Below, piece after piece: positions 49,810-60,660 of a stretch of DNA of 64,000 nucleotides; the first letter of the stretch is position 1; every line of letters starts with the position of its first letter. Source of the stretch: Mycobacterium sp. 1245111.1 (GTDB lineage Bacteria > Actinomycetota > Actinomycetes > Mycobacteriales > Mycobacteriaceae). The stretch spans positions 25,611 to 89,610 of the forward strand of contig NZ_LZLV01000047.1 of the NCBI RefSeq assembly GCF_001673405.1, in the 5' to 3' direction. Position numbers and translations under genes: made by a program. The notes under the pieces are model-generated. The model was not told the DNA's origin. It searched no databases and was given only the letters and a program-made list of their open reading frames with translations.

Positions 49810-51225
49810 CTAGTCGTAACCTTCCACCAACGCGCGGGCCTCCTGTTCGGTCTCGACCACCGGCGGCGATCCGGGTAACCGCCGACCGGCGACCTCCGGG
49901 GTGAACGCCAGCGTCACCAGACCGACCAGGCCCGCGACGATCAGCATGTAGGCCGGCGTCATCAGATTGCCGGTGCCGGACACCAGCGCTTGAGCGATCA
50001 GCGGAGTGGTCCCGCCGAAAGCCGAGATCGAGACGTTGTAGGAAATCGCCAGTGCGCCGTTTCGGACATTGGTGGGAAACAGGGCCGGCATGGTGGCAGG
50101 CGATGTGCTGTCAAAGCACAGCTCCATCAAACCGATCAACAGCACGCCGACGAAGACCAACAGGTAGCCGCTGGCGTTCCGGATCAGGAGAAAGGCCGGG
50201 ATCGACGCGCCGATCAGCAACACGCACCCGGTCCGCATGATCGGCTTGACCCCGATGCGGTCGGAGAGTGCCGCGACGAACACCAACAAGATCGCCAGGA
50301 CGGTCAACGTCCCGGTGATCATCGCCAGGCTGGCCGTATGACTGACGTGGACGAATATCTTCAGGTACGTCGGGAGGTAGCCGGTAAGCATGTAGTCGGC
50401 GGCGTTGGACGTGTAGACCAGTGCCGTACAGATCAGCATCGGTCGCCACTGCCCGGCGATGGTGTCGCGGTACCGACGCGGCGCGTCGCCGGACGCCGCT
50501 TGATGGATCTCCCCCTCGTAGGCGGGCGACTCCTCGAGTCGCATCCGCATGAACACCGCGACCAGCCCGAGCGGCGCGCTCAGCAGCAGCGGCAGCCGCC
50601 ACCCCCAGGTCAGCATGTCGTGGGCGGGTAACCAGGTCTGCAACGCGGTGACGATCAGACCCGCGGCCACGAATCCCGCCAGGTTGCCGAGCGGCAAAAA
50701 CCCGACCACTCTCCCGCGGATGCGGTCCGGTGCCTGTTCGACGATGTAGGTCATGGCGCCGACGTACTCGCCTCCGGTCGACAAGCCCTGGAACACTCGA
50801 GCGATCACCAACAGAATGGGCGCCCAGATGCCGATGGTGTCGTAGCCCGGTAGTAGACCTGTGCCGGTGGTACCCACCGTCATCAGCACGATCGTGATCA
50901 CCAGCACCCGCTTACGTCCGATCCGGTCGCCGAGCGGGCCGAAGATGATGCCACCGATCGGGCGCACGACGAAAGCGGCTGCCAAGGTGCTGAACGTGGC
51001 GAGCAGGTGGACCGCGCTCACGTTGTTGCCGGGGTAAAACACCTGCGCGATGGTGGTGGCGATGTAGCCGTAGACCCCGAAGTCGTACCACTCCATGAAG
51101 TTGCCGATGGATGCGCCCTTGAGCGACTGCCGCATCACCTCGGGGTCGGTGACCTGAATCTGGTCGCGGGTCCATCGTCGACGGCGGCGCCGACCAAGAC
51201 CGGTAAGCCGGCGTGATGTGCTCAT
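49810..51225 (-). CDS. MFS transporter, metabolite:H+ symporter (MHS) group
   Basis: 471 residues with 12 TM segments. Diagnostic features are GNFMEWYDFGVYGYIA at TM1, the MFS loop GPLGDRIGRKRVLVIT between TM2 and TM3, RVFQGLSTGGEYVGAMTYIVEQ in TM4-5 and the second-half repeat LSDRIGVKPIMRTG. The MHS group imports dicarboxylates, alpha-ketoglutarate, betaine or proline with protons; the substrate is not readable. The N-terminus has a run of Arg (GRRRRRRW) and could be over-long. Ends 10 bases from the small secreted protein gene. Confidence 0.9.
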   Translation of the reverse strand: MSTSRRLTGLGRRRRRRWTRDQIQVTDPEVMRQSLKGASIGNFMEWYDFGVYGYIATTIAQVFYPGNNVSAVHLLATFSTLAAAFVVRPIGGIIFGPLGDRIGRKRVLVITIVLMTVGTTGTGLLPGYDTIGIWAPILLVIARVFQGLSTGGEYVGAMTYIVEQAPDRIRGRVVGFLPLGNLAGFVAAGLIVTALQTWLPAHDMLTWGWRLPLLLSAPLGLVAVFMRMRLEESPAYEGEIHQAASGDAPRRYRDTIAGQWRPMLICTALVYTSNAADYMLTGYLPTYLKIFVHVSHTASLAMITGTLTVLAILLVFVAALSDRIGVKPIMRTGCVLLIGASIPAFLLIRNASGYLLVFVGVLLIGLMELCFDSTSPATMPALFPTNVRNGALAISYNVSISAFGGTTPLIAQALVSGTGNLMTPAYMLIVAGLVGLVTLAFTPEVAGRRLPGSPPVVETEQEARALVEGYD

Positions 51226-51290
51226 CGCCAGGTCAGATACCCGTTACCCGCTACCAGCAATCTCAGAGCTTGCTCGGCCACGATGGACCC

Positions 51291-51779
51291 ATGACTGACA
51301 CCAGCTGGCTACGGTCCCGGGTCGCGGCAATCGGTGCGCGCATACTAGGGGCCCGCGGCCTGATGAGAATGCCGATCTGGATTTACCGGGCCGGCGCGGG
51401 CGGATTGCTCGGCTCGCGATTCCTCATGCTCGAACACATCGGACGCAAATCCGGCCTCGCGCGCAACGTCGTGCTGGAGGTCATCGGTCATCCCGCGCCG
51501 GACAGCTATCTCGTCGCCTCGGGATTCGGCGAGCAGGCGCAGTGGTTCCGCAACGTCAAAGCCAACCCGCAGGTGCGGGTCTACGTCGGCAGCCGGGCGC
51601 CGTCACGTGCGACCGCGCGAGTGATGTCGCCGCAGGAAGCCGATCACGCGCTCGGCGAATACGCCCGTCGCCATCCTCGGGCTTGGGATCAATTCAAACC
51701 CGTGCTGGAGCGGACCCTCGGCGTTCCGATCGCCGAAAGCGACACCGCATTGCCGATCGTCGAGTTACGGCTCAGCTAG
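51291..51779 (+). CDS. Ddn-family deazaflavin-dependent (F420) nitroreductase-like protein
   Basis: 162 residues, split beta-barrel. The N-terminal IWIYRAGAGGLLG, MLEHIGRKSGLARNVVLEVIG near residue 45 and YLVASGFGEQAQWFRNVKANPQVRVYVG near residue 75 are signatures of the F420H2-dependent Ddn family. Members reduce quinones or nitro drugs. ATG 51291 is chosen; a frame open to 51213 would overlap the divergent transporter. Its stop overlaps the convergent DoxX-like gene by four bases. Confidence 0.86.
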   Translation: MTDTSWLRSRVAAIGARILGARGLMRMPIWIYRAGAGGLLGSRFLMLEHIGRKSGLARNVVLEVIGHPAPDSYLVASGFGEQAQWFRNVKANPQVRVYVGSRAPSRATARVMSPQEADHALGEYARRHPRAWDQFKPVLERTLGVPIAESDTALPIVELRLS

Positions 51780-52132
51780 TCCTGTTTCGGCCCTTTCGCG
51801 GTCAGGACGGCGTACGTCGCCAGAAACGACGCCGCCGGAATGGCGTTCACGATCTTGTCGCGGGCCCGCAGATGCGCGCCGACCGCAAGCACGAAGTACA
51901 CCGTCAGCATGGCCGTGGTCAGCCGCGCCAATGCCGGAACCTTTCGGGCCGAGAGCAATCCGATCACCGAGGCCGCTTTCGCCGACGGCAACATCCAACG
52001 GATGTCCTGCGGAACACCAAGCAGGTCAAGGCTTTTCGCGATCGGACTGATCGGTATCGCGCACGCGACCGCGTCGACGGCCTGGAACGCGGCCAGGCCC
52101 GCGTAGGTTTTCGGCGACGTCAGACCGGGCAC
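51776..52132 (-). CDS. DoxX-like small membrane protein
   Basis: 118 residues, with four hydrophobic segments (YAGLAAFQAVDAVACAIPI, MLPSAKAASVIGLLSA, LARLTTAMLTVYFVLAVGAHL, AIPAASFLATYAVLTA), the layout of the DoxX-like family. GTG 52132 begins one base after the upstream stomatin gene stop, with GGAG of that stop region as ribosome site, so the two are coupled. Function unknown; family members are linked to redox and membrane stress. Confidence 0.78.
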   Translation of the reverse strand: MPGLTSPKTYAGLAAFQAVDAVACAIPISPIAKSLDLLGVPQDIRWMLPSAKAASVIGLLSARKVPALARLTTAMLTVYFVLAVGAHLRARDKIVNAIPAASFLATYAVLTAKGPKQD

Positions 52133-52133
52133 C

Positions 52134-53270
52134 TCATTGCTCCAACTGGTGTCGTGGCGGCAGGACGTCCTCGACCGGCTTGTGCGCATCCGCCTCGGCC
52201 TTGGCGACCGCCTGCATAAGAGCCGGATCCGTCTCGGTGGAGAACCAGTCTTTGACGTCGGAGTCGTCCTCGGGCTTGACCGTGGTGTCGTCGACCGGAG
52301 ATGGCGCGAAGCGGAACACCCCGTCGTCGCCGGGAGCGCCGAGCGACTTGTAGAACCCCTGCAGCGCCGTGCCGAAGTCGCTGGGCACCACCCACACCTT
52401 GTTGGCGCTACCCTCGGCCATCTTCGGCAGTGTCTGCAGATACTGGTAGGCCAGCATCTCAGGAGTGGGACGGCCGGCCTTGATCGCCGCGAAAGTCTTC
52501 TCAATCGCCTTCGCTTGGCCCTGCGCCTGCAGATAGGCCGCCGCCCGCTCACCTTGGGCCCGCAACATCCGGGACTGCCGATCGGCCTCGGCCGCCAGAA
52601 TCGCCGCCTGCTTGGCGCCCTCGGCCGCCAGGATCTGCGACTGCTTCTCCCCCTCGGCCTGCGTGATCGCGGCCTGCCGCATCCCCTCAGCGGTCAGGAT
52701 CGTCGCCCGCTTCTCGCGGTCGGCCTTCATCTGCTTCTCCATCGACGCCTGGATCGACGGCGGCGGGTCGATGCTGCGTAGCTCCACTCGCGCGACCCGC
52801 AGCCCCCAGCGTCCGGTGGCCTCGTCGAGCACGCCACGCAGCTGTCCGTTGATCTGGTCACGCGAGGTCAGCGTCTGCTCCAGCGTCATCCCACCGACGA
52901 CGTTGCGCAGCGTGGTGGTGGTCAGCTGTTCGACACCGACGATGTAGTTGCTGATTTCGTAGACCGCAGCCTGCGGGTTGGTCACCTGGAAGTAGACGAC
53001 GGTGTCGATGTTCAGTGTCAGGTTGTCCTCGGTGATCACCGGTTGCGGCGGGAACGACACCACCCGCTCGCGCAGGTCGATCCGCGCCCGGATCCGGTCG
53101 ATGAACGGCACCAGCAAAGTCAGCTGCCCGCTGACTGTGCGGCTATAGCGACCGAGCCGTTCCACCACCGCCGCCTCGGCCTGCGGAATCAGCGCCACCG
53201 ACTTGGCGACCACGATGACGGCGAACACCACGAGCACAGCGAAAAACACCAGCCCGGCAGTTGCACCCAT
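52134..53270 (-). CDS. SPFH/stomatin-like membrane protein (Rv1488 type)
   Basis: 378 residues. One N-terminal TM (GLVFFAVLVVFAVIVVAKSVAL), then the SPFH domain with AAVVERLGRYSRTVSGQL, VITEDNLTLNIDTVVYFQVTNP and VVGGMTLEQTLTSRDQIN. Residues about 185-265 form a long Ala/Glu/Gln/Lys coiled coil (AEGMRQAAITQAEGEKQSQI), as in paraslipins. It pairs with the NfeD gene 27 bases upstream; stomatin-NfeD pairs organise membrane microdomains. Matches Rv1488 in order and length. Confidence 0.92.
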   Translation of the reverse strand: MGATAGLVFFAVLVVFAVIVVAKSVALIPQAEAAVVERLGRYSRTVSGQLTLLVPFIDRIRARIDLRERVVSFPPQPVITEDNLTLNIDTVVYFQVTNPQAAVYEISNYIVGVEQLTTTTLRNVVGGMTLEQTLTSRDQINGQLRGVLDEATGRWGLRVARVELRSIDPPPSIQASMEKQMKADREKRATILTAEGMRQAAITQAEGEKQSQILAAEGAKQAAILAAEADRQSRMLRAQGERAAAYLQAQGQAKAIEKTFAAIKAGRPTPEMLAYQYLQTLPKMAEGSANKVWVVPSDFGTALQGFYKSLGAPGDDGVFRFAPSPVDDTTVKPEDDSDVKDWFSTETDPALMQAVAKAEADAHKPVEDVLPPRHQLEQ

Positions 53271-53297
53271 GCGACTCTCCTATTTCTCCTACGCCGA

Positions 53298-53729
53298 TTA
53301 CGGATTCCAGACCACCGCGGTGGCCCCATCGATACGCATGACGGTGACTTGCTCGCCGGGTTCGAACTCGTCGCCTTCATTCAATGGTCTTGCGGTCCAT
53401 ATCTGACCGTCTATTTTGATCTGACCCTCGTCGCGGGCGACGCGGTCGAGCACCAGCGCGCGCTTGCCCTCCAGCGCCTCGATGCCCGTCGTCAGGCTTT
53501 TCGGCGGGGTCAGCCGTCGTCGCAGCGCCGGCCGGACCAACGCCAGCAGCAGCACCGAGACCACCAGGAACACCGCGCCGTCGATCCAGATCGGCAGGCC
53601 CAGCAGCCAGCTGGATCCGGCCGCGGCCAACGCGCCACCACCCAGCATGAGCAGGAACATGTCGCCGGTGAGGGCCTCGGCACCGGCCAGACCCAACGCC
53701 ACGATGAGCCAGATCACGGCCGCAGACAT
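53298..53729 (-). CDS. NfeD-family membrane protein (Rv1487 type)
   Basis: 143 residues. Two or three TM segments in the first 75 residues ([58 protein letters not shown]), then the soluble OB-fold ([28 protein letters not shown]). ATG 53729 gives the length I recall for Rv1487; the frame continues open to 54152, but that part overlaps the divergent gene and is not coding. Partner of the stomatin downstream. Confidence 0.9.
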   Translation of the reverse strand: MSAAVIWLIVALGLAGAEALTGDMFLLMLGGGALAAAGSSWLLGLPIWIDGAVFLVVSVLLLALVRPALRRRLTPPKSLTTGIEALEGKRALVLDRVARDEGQIKIDGQIWTARPLNEGDEFEPGEQVTVMRIDGATAVVWNP

Positions 53730-53787
53730 GCCGTCAGGATATCGCGTGACCGGCCGTGCCCACGGTGAACAACTAGACTGCGATTTC

Positions 53788-54645
53788 ATGTGGTGCCCAA
53801 GCGCAACGCTCTCGGTGTGGGCCAATGCCTGGCTGGCCGGCCAGGCCGCCCCCGACGACGTCCTCGACGCGTTATCTTGTTGGGCCCCAGCGCAATCCGT
53901 CACCGCGTACGACGCTGTGGCGGCCGGGCATACCGGGCTGCCCTGGCCGGATGTCCATGACGCGGGCGTGGTCGCACTGCTGCAGACCCTGCGCACGGCC
54001 GCCGGACGGTCGCCGACAGGCACGCCATCGATCGCGCTGTTGCTGCCGATTCCCGGCGATAGCCGCGGCCTGCCGCCCGGCACCCAGTTCGAGCGGGACG
54101 CGATGAGCGCCGGCGAGGCGGTGATCGTCACCCATCCAGAGGATCCCGGCAAAGCCGTCGGCCTGGTGCCCGAATTCGAGTACGAGGAGTCCGGCGACGA
54201 ACTGGTGATACCCGAACTGGCCGCGCTGTCGTGGACGGTCTACTCGTTGCCCATCGGTCCGGTGCTCGAGCAGATCGAGCTGGGCGAAGCCGAGTACGAG
54301 TTGCGGCTGGCGGTGCGGTCCGCCGCGGACGCGCTGACCACGATCGGGCTCGGATCTGCCGGAGTCGACGTCGACGATCCGCGCGGAATGGTGGAACAGC
54401 TGCTGGAATCCGGTCGGCACCACCAGGTTCCCGACCCCGCTCCCGCGCGTGCGCTGCGGGTGCTGGAGAACGCGGCACACGTCGACGCGATCATCACGGT
54501 CAGCGCCGGGCTGACCAGAATAGGCACCCAGTCGCTGTCCGAGGCACAGATCGCCACCGACGCATTACGTCCGTTGGCCGCCGTCGTGCGATCGGCGAGA
54601 ACGGCTGCCCTCAACGCGATTCTGCACGCCGCCTGGCAGGGCTAG
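53788..54645 (+). CDS. Conserved mycobacterial protein, Rv1486c type
   Basis: 285 residues, close to Rv1486c in length and placement. It has no TM, signal peptide or catalytic motif I recognise. It starts [19 protein letters not shown] (ATG 53788) and is rich in acidic residues in the middle ([18 protein letters not shown]). Divergent from the nfeD gene and ending 4 bases into the convergent ferrochelatase gene. The conserved linkage to hemH suggests nothing specific. A frame open to 53464 upstream is a shadow of nfeD. Confidence 0.83.
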   Translation: MWCPSATLSVWANAWLAGQAAPDDVLDALSCWAPAQSVTAYDAVAAGHTGLPWPDVHDAGVVALLQTLRTAAGRSPTGTPSIALLLPIPGDSRGLPPGTQFERDAMSAGEAVIVTHPEDPGKAVGLVPEFEYEESGDELVIPELAALSWTVYSLPIGPVLEQIELGEAEYELRLAVRSAADALTTIGLGSAGVDVDDPRGMVEQLLESGRHHQVPDPAPARALRVLENAAHVDAIITVSAGLTRIGTQSLSEAQIATDALRPLAAVVRSARTAALNAILHAAWQG

Positions 54646-55652
54646 GTCGCGTCTTCCGCGACACAGTGCGGCGGGCGGCATGGTTCGCCGTTGATGCCGG
54701 CGGCGCAACCCGGTACCGGGTCCGGGCCGTCCACTCGCGCGGGCGCGCGCCCGTGCCGAAGTTCGTCGATCAAATCCACCGCGAGGCGGGCGAATCGAGG
54801 GTCGGCATTGGGTGTGCTCACCCGCGCGTACGCGATGCCGGCCGCGTCGGCCTGTGCGCGTAACTCGCTGTCGAGGTCCCACACCACTTCGATGTGATCG
54901 GCGACGAAGCCGATGGGGCAGACGATGACGGCTTTGGTGCCGGTCGCGGCGAGCGCGGCAACATGATCGGCGACGTCGGGTTCCAGCCACGGGACCTGCG
55001 GCGGACCCGACCGCGACTGCCAGACCACGTCGTAGTCGTCGTATCCGGCGGCCGCAGCGACAAGCCTTGCGGCGTAACGCACTTGGCGGCTGTACAGCCT
55101 GGGACCAAGGCGGTCGTCGGCGGCCAGCGGAACCGAGTGCGCAGTGAAAATCAGTCGGGCGTCGGCGGGGACCGTCGTCGCCGCCGCGGCGAGGTTGTCG
55201 GCGAACATCTCGACGAACAGGGGGTGGTCGAAATATCGCCGCAGTTTCACGAGTTCGGGCGCGTCGGAGCCCGCCGCGCGCCGGGCGCGGTCGAGATCCT
55301 CGGCGTACTGCGTGCAGCCCGAGTAGCCACTCCACGCCGAGGTGGTGAATACCGCCGCACGTCGAATGCCGTTGTCGCGCATGGTTGCGACGGCGTCTTC
55401 GACATAGGGGTCCCAGTTGCGGTTGCCGAAGTAGACCGGAATGTCCAAGGCGGCCTGCAGTTGGGCAATGAGTTCGCGGTTGATCCGGTTGATCGGTGAG
55501 ACGCCGCCGAAGTGCAGGTAGTGCTGAGCCACGTCGTCGAGCCGTTCGGGTGGCACATTGCGGCCGCGGGTGACGTTCTCCAGAAACGGCCTAACCTGCT
55601 CCGGTCCTTCCGGTCCGCCGAAGGACAGCAGCAGGACCGCGTCGAAATCCAC
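54642..55652 (-). CDS. hemH: Ferrochelatase
   Basis: 336 residues. Inserts Fe2+ into the porphyrin (coproporphyrin III in actinobacteria). [21 protein letters not shown] opens the protein, [16 protein letters not shown] is the porphyrin-site helix, and LIFTAHSVP carries the catalytic His. The C-terminus has three Cys ([20 protein letters not shown]), which with the Cys of GYSGCTQY fit the [2Fe-2S] cluster known in mycobacterial ferrochelatase. GTG 55652 starts 6 bases after inhA, completing the fabG1-inhA-hemH operon. Confidence 0.95.
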   Translation of the reverse strand: MDFDAVLLLSFGGPEGPEQVRPFLENVTRGRNVPPERLDDVAQHYLHFGGVSPINRINRELIAQLQAALDIPVYFGNRNWDPYVEDAVATMRDNGIRRAAVFTTSAWSGYSGCTQYAEDLDRARRAAGSDAPELVKLRRYFDHPLFVEMFADNLAAAATTVPADARLIFTAHSVPLAADDRLGPRLYSRQVRYAARLVAAAAGYDDYDVVWQSRSGPPQVPWLEPDVADHVAALAATGTKAVIVCPIGFVADHIEVVWDLDSELRAQADAAGIAYARVSTPNADPRFARLAVDLIDELRHGRAPARVDGPDPVPGCAAGINGEPCRPPHCVAEDAT

Positions 55653-55658
55653 TGGGCC

Positions 55659-56468
55659 CTAGAGTAGCTGCGTGCTGGCGCCGCCGTCGGCGTAGACGAT
55701 CGTGCCGGTGGTGGCGGGCAGCCACTCCGACAGCAGTGCACACACGGTCTTGGCCACCGGCGTTGGGTCTTTCATGTTCCAGCCGATCGGCGCCCGCTGG
55801 TCCCAACCCTCTTCGAGCAGCTGCATCTGGGCGCCCGCCTCGTCACCGAGCGCGCCGCCGACGATCGCGCTCATGGCCAAGGTCCGGATCGGTCCGGCCG
55901 CAACGAGATTCGACCGCACACCGAACTTGCCTGCCTCACGGGCCACGAACCGGTTCACCGATTCCAGCGCGCTCTTGGCCACCGTCATCCAGTTGTATGC
56001 CGGCATCGCGCGGGTCGGGTCGAAGTCCATCCCGACGATCGAACCGCCGGGATTCATGATCGGCAGCAGCGCGTTGGCCAGCGAGGCGTACGAATACGCC
56101 GAAATGTGAATGCCTTTCGAGACATCCTCATAGGGTGCGTCGAAAAACGGGTTCACGCCCATGCCGGTCTGCGGCATGAAACCGATCGAGTGCACGACAC
56201 CGTCGAGCTTGTTGCCCTCACCGATCTCGGCCGTCACGCGCTCGGCGAGCGTTGCGAGGTGCTTCTCGTCTTGCACGTCGAGTTCGATCAACGGGGCCTT
56301 CTCCGGCAGCCGATCGGCGATGCGCTGGATCAGCCGCAACCGGTCGAAGCCGGTCAGCACCAACTGGGCGCCCGCTTCCTGGGCCACCTTGGCGATGTGA
56401 AACGCAATCGACGCGTCGGTGATGATCCCGGTAACCAGAATCCGTTTGCCTTCGAGCAGTCCTGCCAT
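55659..56468 (-). CDS. inhA: NADH-dependent enoyl-ACP reductase InhA
   Basis: 269 residues, full length. The FAS-II enoyl reductase of mycolic acid synthesis and the target of isoniazid-[15 protein letters not shown] holds the NAD site with Ser20 and Ile21, [12 protein letters not shown] has Ser94, and [15 protein letters not shown] has Tyr158 and Lys165. At the positions I can align, the residues altered in resistant M. tuberculosis (Ile21, Ser94) are the wild-type ones. It follows fabG1 after 33 bases and precedes hemH. Confidence 0.98.
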   Translation of the reverse strand: MAGLLEGKRILVTGIITDASIAFHIAKVAQEAGAQLVLTGFDRLRLIQRIADRLPEKAPLIELDVQDEKHLATLAERVTAEIGEGNKLDGVVHSIGFMPQTGMGVNPFFDAPYEDVSKGIHISAYSYASLANALLPIMNPGGSIVGMDFDPTRAMPAYNWMTVAKSALESVNRFVAREAGKFGVRSNLVAAGPIRTLAMSAIVGGALGDEAGAQMQLLEEGWDQRAPIGWNMKDPTPVAKTVCALLSEWLPATTGTIVYADGGASTQLL

Positions 56469-56501
56469 GTCCGTCCTAATTCTTCAGTTCTTTCGAGCCG
56501 G

Positions 56502-57265
<764 letters not shown>

Positions 57266-57366
57266 CCACGGCAGCGCCGAAATCGCCCGGCGCACCACCG
57301 CGATTGTGAATCTGACGACGCCGCCGCGGCGTGTCGCGGCGCACGGTTCACACTCGGCCGCGGAGT

Positions 57367-58374
57367 TTAGGTCGGCAGCCGGCGGTTGATCAGCAGGGCA
57401 GCCAGGCCGGCCAGCGCCAGCACCAATGAACCCAACCGGAGCCAGCCGACGCTGGCGTCGCCCCTGATCGTCTCGTAGCCGATCTGCTGCTGCAGCGAGG
57501 CGTAGACCTGCTTGAGCTCCTGCAGGTTCGAGGCGTCGTAGTGGGTGCCGCCGGAAAGTTCGGCGACCTTTTTCATCGTGCTGTCGTCGACCGGCACGGG
57601 CTGGCGTTGACCATTGATCTCCACGAAGCCGTACGGGGTGCCGAACGAAATGGTCGAGATCGGCACACCCTGGTCCTTGGCGGTGCGCGCCGCGGTGAAC
57701 GCTCCCTTGGGGTTGTCCGGGTTGGTCGGCATGGTCTCCTTGCCGTCGGAGAACAACACGATGCGCGCCGGCGGCGGCGTGTCGCCCCCGCCGATGACCG
57801 CGCCGACGGTGGCGATGGCCTGCAGCGCGGTGAAGATCCCCTCGCCGGTGGCCGTGCGGTCGGCGAACTGCAACTTGTCTAGCGCGGCTTTGGTCGCGTC
57901 GCGGTTGGTGGTCGGCTGGACCAGCACGGTCGACGTTCCCGCGTAGGCGATCAGGCCGAGGTTGATGCCGGGGGTCAGCTCGCCGGCGAACTCCTTGGCC
58001 GCCACTTCGGCGGCCGCCATCCGGTTGGGTTCGACGTCGGTGGCCCGCATGGACTGCGAGACGTCGATGACGAGCATCACGACCGCGCGGTTGCGTGGAA
58101 TGCGGACGTCGTGCGTCGGCCCGGCCATCGCGATCGTGAACAGCAGCAGCGAGGCGACCAACAGGATTGCCGAGAGGTGCCGCCAACGCGTGGGTTGTTT
58201 GGGCGCAACGCTTTCCAGCAGCTCCATGTTGGCGAACCGCAGCATCCGGCGCTGCCGGGCGATCTGGGCGAAGATGTACAGCGCGACGATGGCGCCGATC
58301 ACCACCAGGAACAGGAAGAACCACGCGTGAGCGAACCCGGAGAGCGTCATCGGTCCGAGCAGCGGCAATGTCAT
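57367..58374 (-). CDS. VWA-domain membrane protein (Rv1481 type)
   Basis: 335 residues, the same as Rv1481. Two N-terminal TM segments ([21 protein letters not shown] and [19 protein letters not shown]) and one at the C-terminus ([16 protein letters not shown]) bracket a von Willebrand A domain with the MIDAS motif [15 protein letters not shown] (DxSxS) near residue 98 and a later FSDGKE. It works with the MoxR1 ATPase and the DUF58 protein encoded just upstream, a three-gene module thought to control assembly or envelope stress. ATG 58374 is 46 bases after the DUF58 stop. Confidence 0.92.
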   Translation of the reverse strand: MTLPLLGPMTLSGFAHAWFFLFLVVIGAIVALYIFAQIARQRRMLRFANMELLESVAPKQPTRWRHLSAILLVASLLLFTIAMAGPTHDVRIPRNRAVVMLVIDVSQSMRATDVEPNRMAAAEVAAKEFAGELTPGINLGLIAYAGTSTVLVQPTTNRDATKAALDKLQFADRTATGEGIFTALQAIATVGAVIGGGDTPPPARIVLFSDGKETMPTNPDNPKGAFTAARTAKDQGVPISTISFGTPYGFVEINGQRQPVPVDDSTMKKVAELSGGTHYDASNLQELKQVYASLQQQIGYETIRGDASVGWLRLGSLVLALAGLAALLINRRLPT

Positions 58375-58420
58375 AGCAAACCCGTCTTGATGGTTAGGCC
58401 CGACTCGTGAACAGCGCGAG

Positions 58421-59386
58421 TCACTGGCGCCCCGCCAGTGCACCCCGTCGGCGAGATTCGACGAAACGGACGATGTCGGCGATCCAGTCGCGGTCGGTGC
58501 GCAGTGACAGCAGCGGCGCCCCGCAGCTGCGCAGCGTGCGGGCCACCTCGGCGCGGTGCGCGGCGGCAGCCTTGGCGAAGTCGTCGCGCAACTGCTCGTC
58601 GATGGTGAACTCGCGGGAACGCCCGGTCTCGGCGTCCTGCAGGATCACGTCGCCGACGTCGGGCAACTCGACGTCGCGGGGATCCAGGATCTCGACGCCC
58701 AGCACCTCATGGCGGGCCGCAATCGCGCGCAACGGTCGCATCCAGTTGATCGGGCCGAGGAAGTCGCTGATGATCACCGCCATCCCGCGGCGGCGCTCCG
58801 GGCGGCGCAACGCGTCGATGGCCACCGAGAGGTCGCCGCGCACACCGACCGGAGCCTTGGGCATGGTGGCGATGGTGCGCAGCAGCGTCTGCTCGTGCTG
58901 ACGTCCGGAGCGAGCGGGAACGCGAGTTATCTTGTCGCCGTTGGCAATCAGCGCGCCAAGACGGTTTCCGCCGCCGCTGTTGAGGAATGTGATCGCGGCC
59001 GCGGCGGCCACCGCCAGGTCACGCTTCTCGCAGACCGCCGTGCCGAAATCCAGGCTGGCCGACATGTCGACCACCAACCAGGTCTCCAGCTCGCGGTCGG
59101 CGATCATCTGCCGAACGTGTGGATGCGTGGTACGCGCGGTGACCGCCCAGTCCATCCGGCGCACGTCGTCGCCGGGCTGGTACTCGCGCGACTCCCCCGG
59201 CTCCGACCCCGGGCCTGGGATCAGGCCGAGGTGGTCACCGTGCAGGACACCGTCGAGCTTGCGTTTGACCGTGAGCTCGAGGGTCCGCAACGCCGCCGAC
59301 AGCTTGGGATCGTCGATATTCCCGCGCTGCATCGACGGTGGATGGGTAGCCACGGATTTCTCCGCGGCGGAGTTGCTATCGGTCAC
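58421..59386 (-). CDS. DUF58-domain protein (Rv1480 type)
   Basis: 321 residues. The DUF58 signature is [21 protein letters not shown] near residue 60, followed by a VWA-like fold with [13 protein letters not shown] (DxSxS) near residue 115 and [10 protein letters not shown] near 205. No TM. Overlaps moxR1 by four bases (ATGA), so it is made together with the ATPase. In MoxR systems this protein and the VWA protein are the client-side partners. Confidence 0.91.
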   Translation of the reverse strand: MTDSNSAAEKSVATHPPSMQRGNIDDPKLSAALRTLELTVKRKLDGVLHGDHLGLIPGPGSEPGESREYQPGDDVRRMDWAVTARTTHPHVRQMIADRELETWLVVDMSASLDFGTAVCEKRDLAVAAAAAITFLNSGGGNRLGALIANGDKITRVPARSGRQHEQTLLRTIATMPKAPVGVRGDLSVAIDALRRPERRRGMAVIISDFLGPINWMRPLRAIAARHEVLGVEILDPRDVELPDVGDVILQDAETGRSREFTIDEQLRDDFAKAAAAHRAEVARTLRSCGAPLLSLRTDRDWIADIVRFVESRRRGALAGRQ

Positions 59387-60516
59387 CGACCGCTAGCCGC
59401 ACCCGCGGCCTGCATCGCCGGAGGTACCGAATGGCCTTGCTGCGGAACAGCATTCACCTGCGGCATACCAACGGTCTGCAGCACCCGATTGATGACGATC
59501 TCCGAGGAGATCTCGTCGGCCAGCGCGTCGTAGGTGAGCACCAGGCGGTGGCGCAGCACATCGGGAATCACCTCGACGATGTCCTGTGGGATCACGTAGT
59601 CGCGGCCCCGCACCAGCGCCAGCGAGCGCGACGCGGCGATGATGCCCAGCGAGGCGCGCGGCGATGCGCCGAACGAGATCCAGCTCTTGACGTCGTTCAT
59701 GCCGAGTTGCTCGGGGTGACGGGTGGCAGTGACGACCCGCACGACGTAGTCGACCAGCGCGTGGTGAACGAAGTTGTTCGCGGCGATCTCCTGCAGCCGC
59801 AGCAGGTCGCTGGTGTCGAGGATCTGCTTGGGCTCCGGCGGCTTGACGCCCATCCGGTAGATGATCTCGCGCTCTTCCTCGGGCGAGGGGTAGCCGACAT
59901 TGATCTTGAACAGGAAGCGGTCGCGCTGCGCTTCGGGCAGCGGGTAGACACCCTCGTGCTCGATCGGGTTCTGGGTCGCCATCACCAGGAACGGGTTGGG
60001 CAACGGGTAGCTCTTGCCGCCGATGGAGACCTTGCGCTCCTGCATGACCTCCAGCAGCGCCGACTGCACCTTGGCCGGTGCACGGTTGATCTCGTCGGCG
60101 AGCAGGAAGTTGGCGACAACCGGTCCGAGCTCGGTATCGAATTCCTCTTTGCCCTGCCGGTAAATGCGGGTACCGATGATGTCGGTGGGCACCAGGTCAG
60201 GGGTGAACTGGATGCGGGCGAACGATCCGCCGACCACCTTGGCGAAGGTCTCCACCGCGAGCGTCTTCGCGACACCGGGCACGCCCTCGAGCAGCACGTG
60301 GCCCCTGGACAGCAGGCCGACCAGCATCCGCTCGACGAGCTGGTCCTGGCCGACGATGATCCGCTTGACCTCGAAGATGGCCCGCTCCAAGGTGTGCACC
60401 TCGGCCGCCAAGCCGTTGCCGCCACCGCCGGGGGCCGCGTGCGCAGGTGCCGTTGAAGCGCTGCCCGGACCCGAGTAACCGCTGGTGCCCGGCGGCGGCC
60501 CGCCTGCTGATGTCAT
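59383..60516 (-). CDS. moxR1: MoxR-family AAA ATPase
   Basis: 377 residues. Walker A GVPGVAKTLAVETFA near residue 80 (Ala in place of the usual Gly before Lys), Walker B LLADEINRAPAKVQSALLEVMQE, sensor FLVMATQNPIEHEGVYPLPEAQRDRF. The N-terminal 35 residues are Gly/Pro/Ser-rich and disordered (GGPPPGTSGYSGPGS). Matches Rv1479. First gene of the moxR1-DUF58-VWA operon; in M. tuberculosis it lies downstream of ripA-ripB as here. Confidence 0.95.
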   Translation of the reverse strand: MTSAGGPPPGTSGYSGPGSASTAPAHAAPGGGGNGLAAEVHTLERAIFEVKRIIVGQDQLVERMLVGLLSRGHVLLEGVPGVAKTLAVETFAKVVGGSFARIQFTPDLVPTDIIGTRIYRQGKEEFDTELGPVVANFLLADEINRAPAKVQSALLEVMQERKVSIGGKSYPLPNPFLVMATQNPIEHEGVYPLPEAQRDRFLFKINVGYPSPEEEREIIYRMGVKPPEPKQILDTSDLLRLQEIAANNFVHHALVDYVVRVVTATRHPEQLGMNDVKSWISFGASPRASLGIIAASRSLALVRGRDYVIPQDIVEVIPDVLRHRLVLTYDALADEISSEIVINRVLQTVGMPQVNAVPQQGHSVPPAMQAAGAASGR

Positions 60517-60660
60517 CGATTACCCTCCACGGCTCAACCTTCCAAGGCTCAATCAGACGCGACGCTCGCTCCACGACCATCGCGGGGCAGCGGCGTGCCC
60601 TTGTTCAACTATTCCAGGCCACCCGGGATCCGTCGACGTGGGCCAACCACGAGGCCCTGC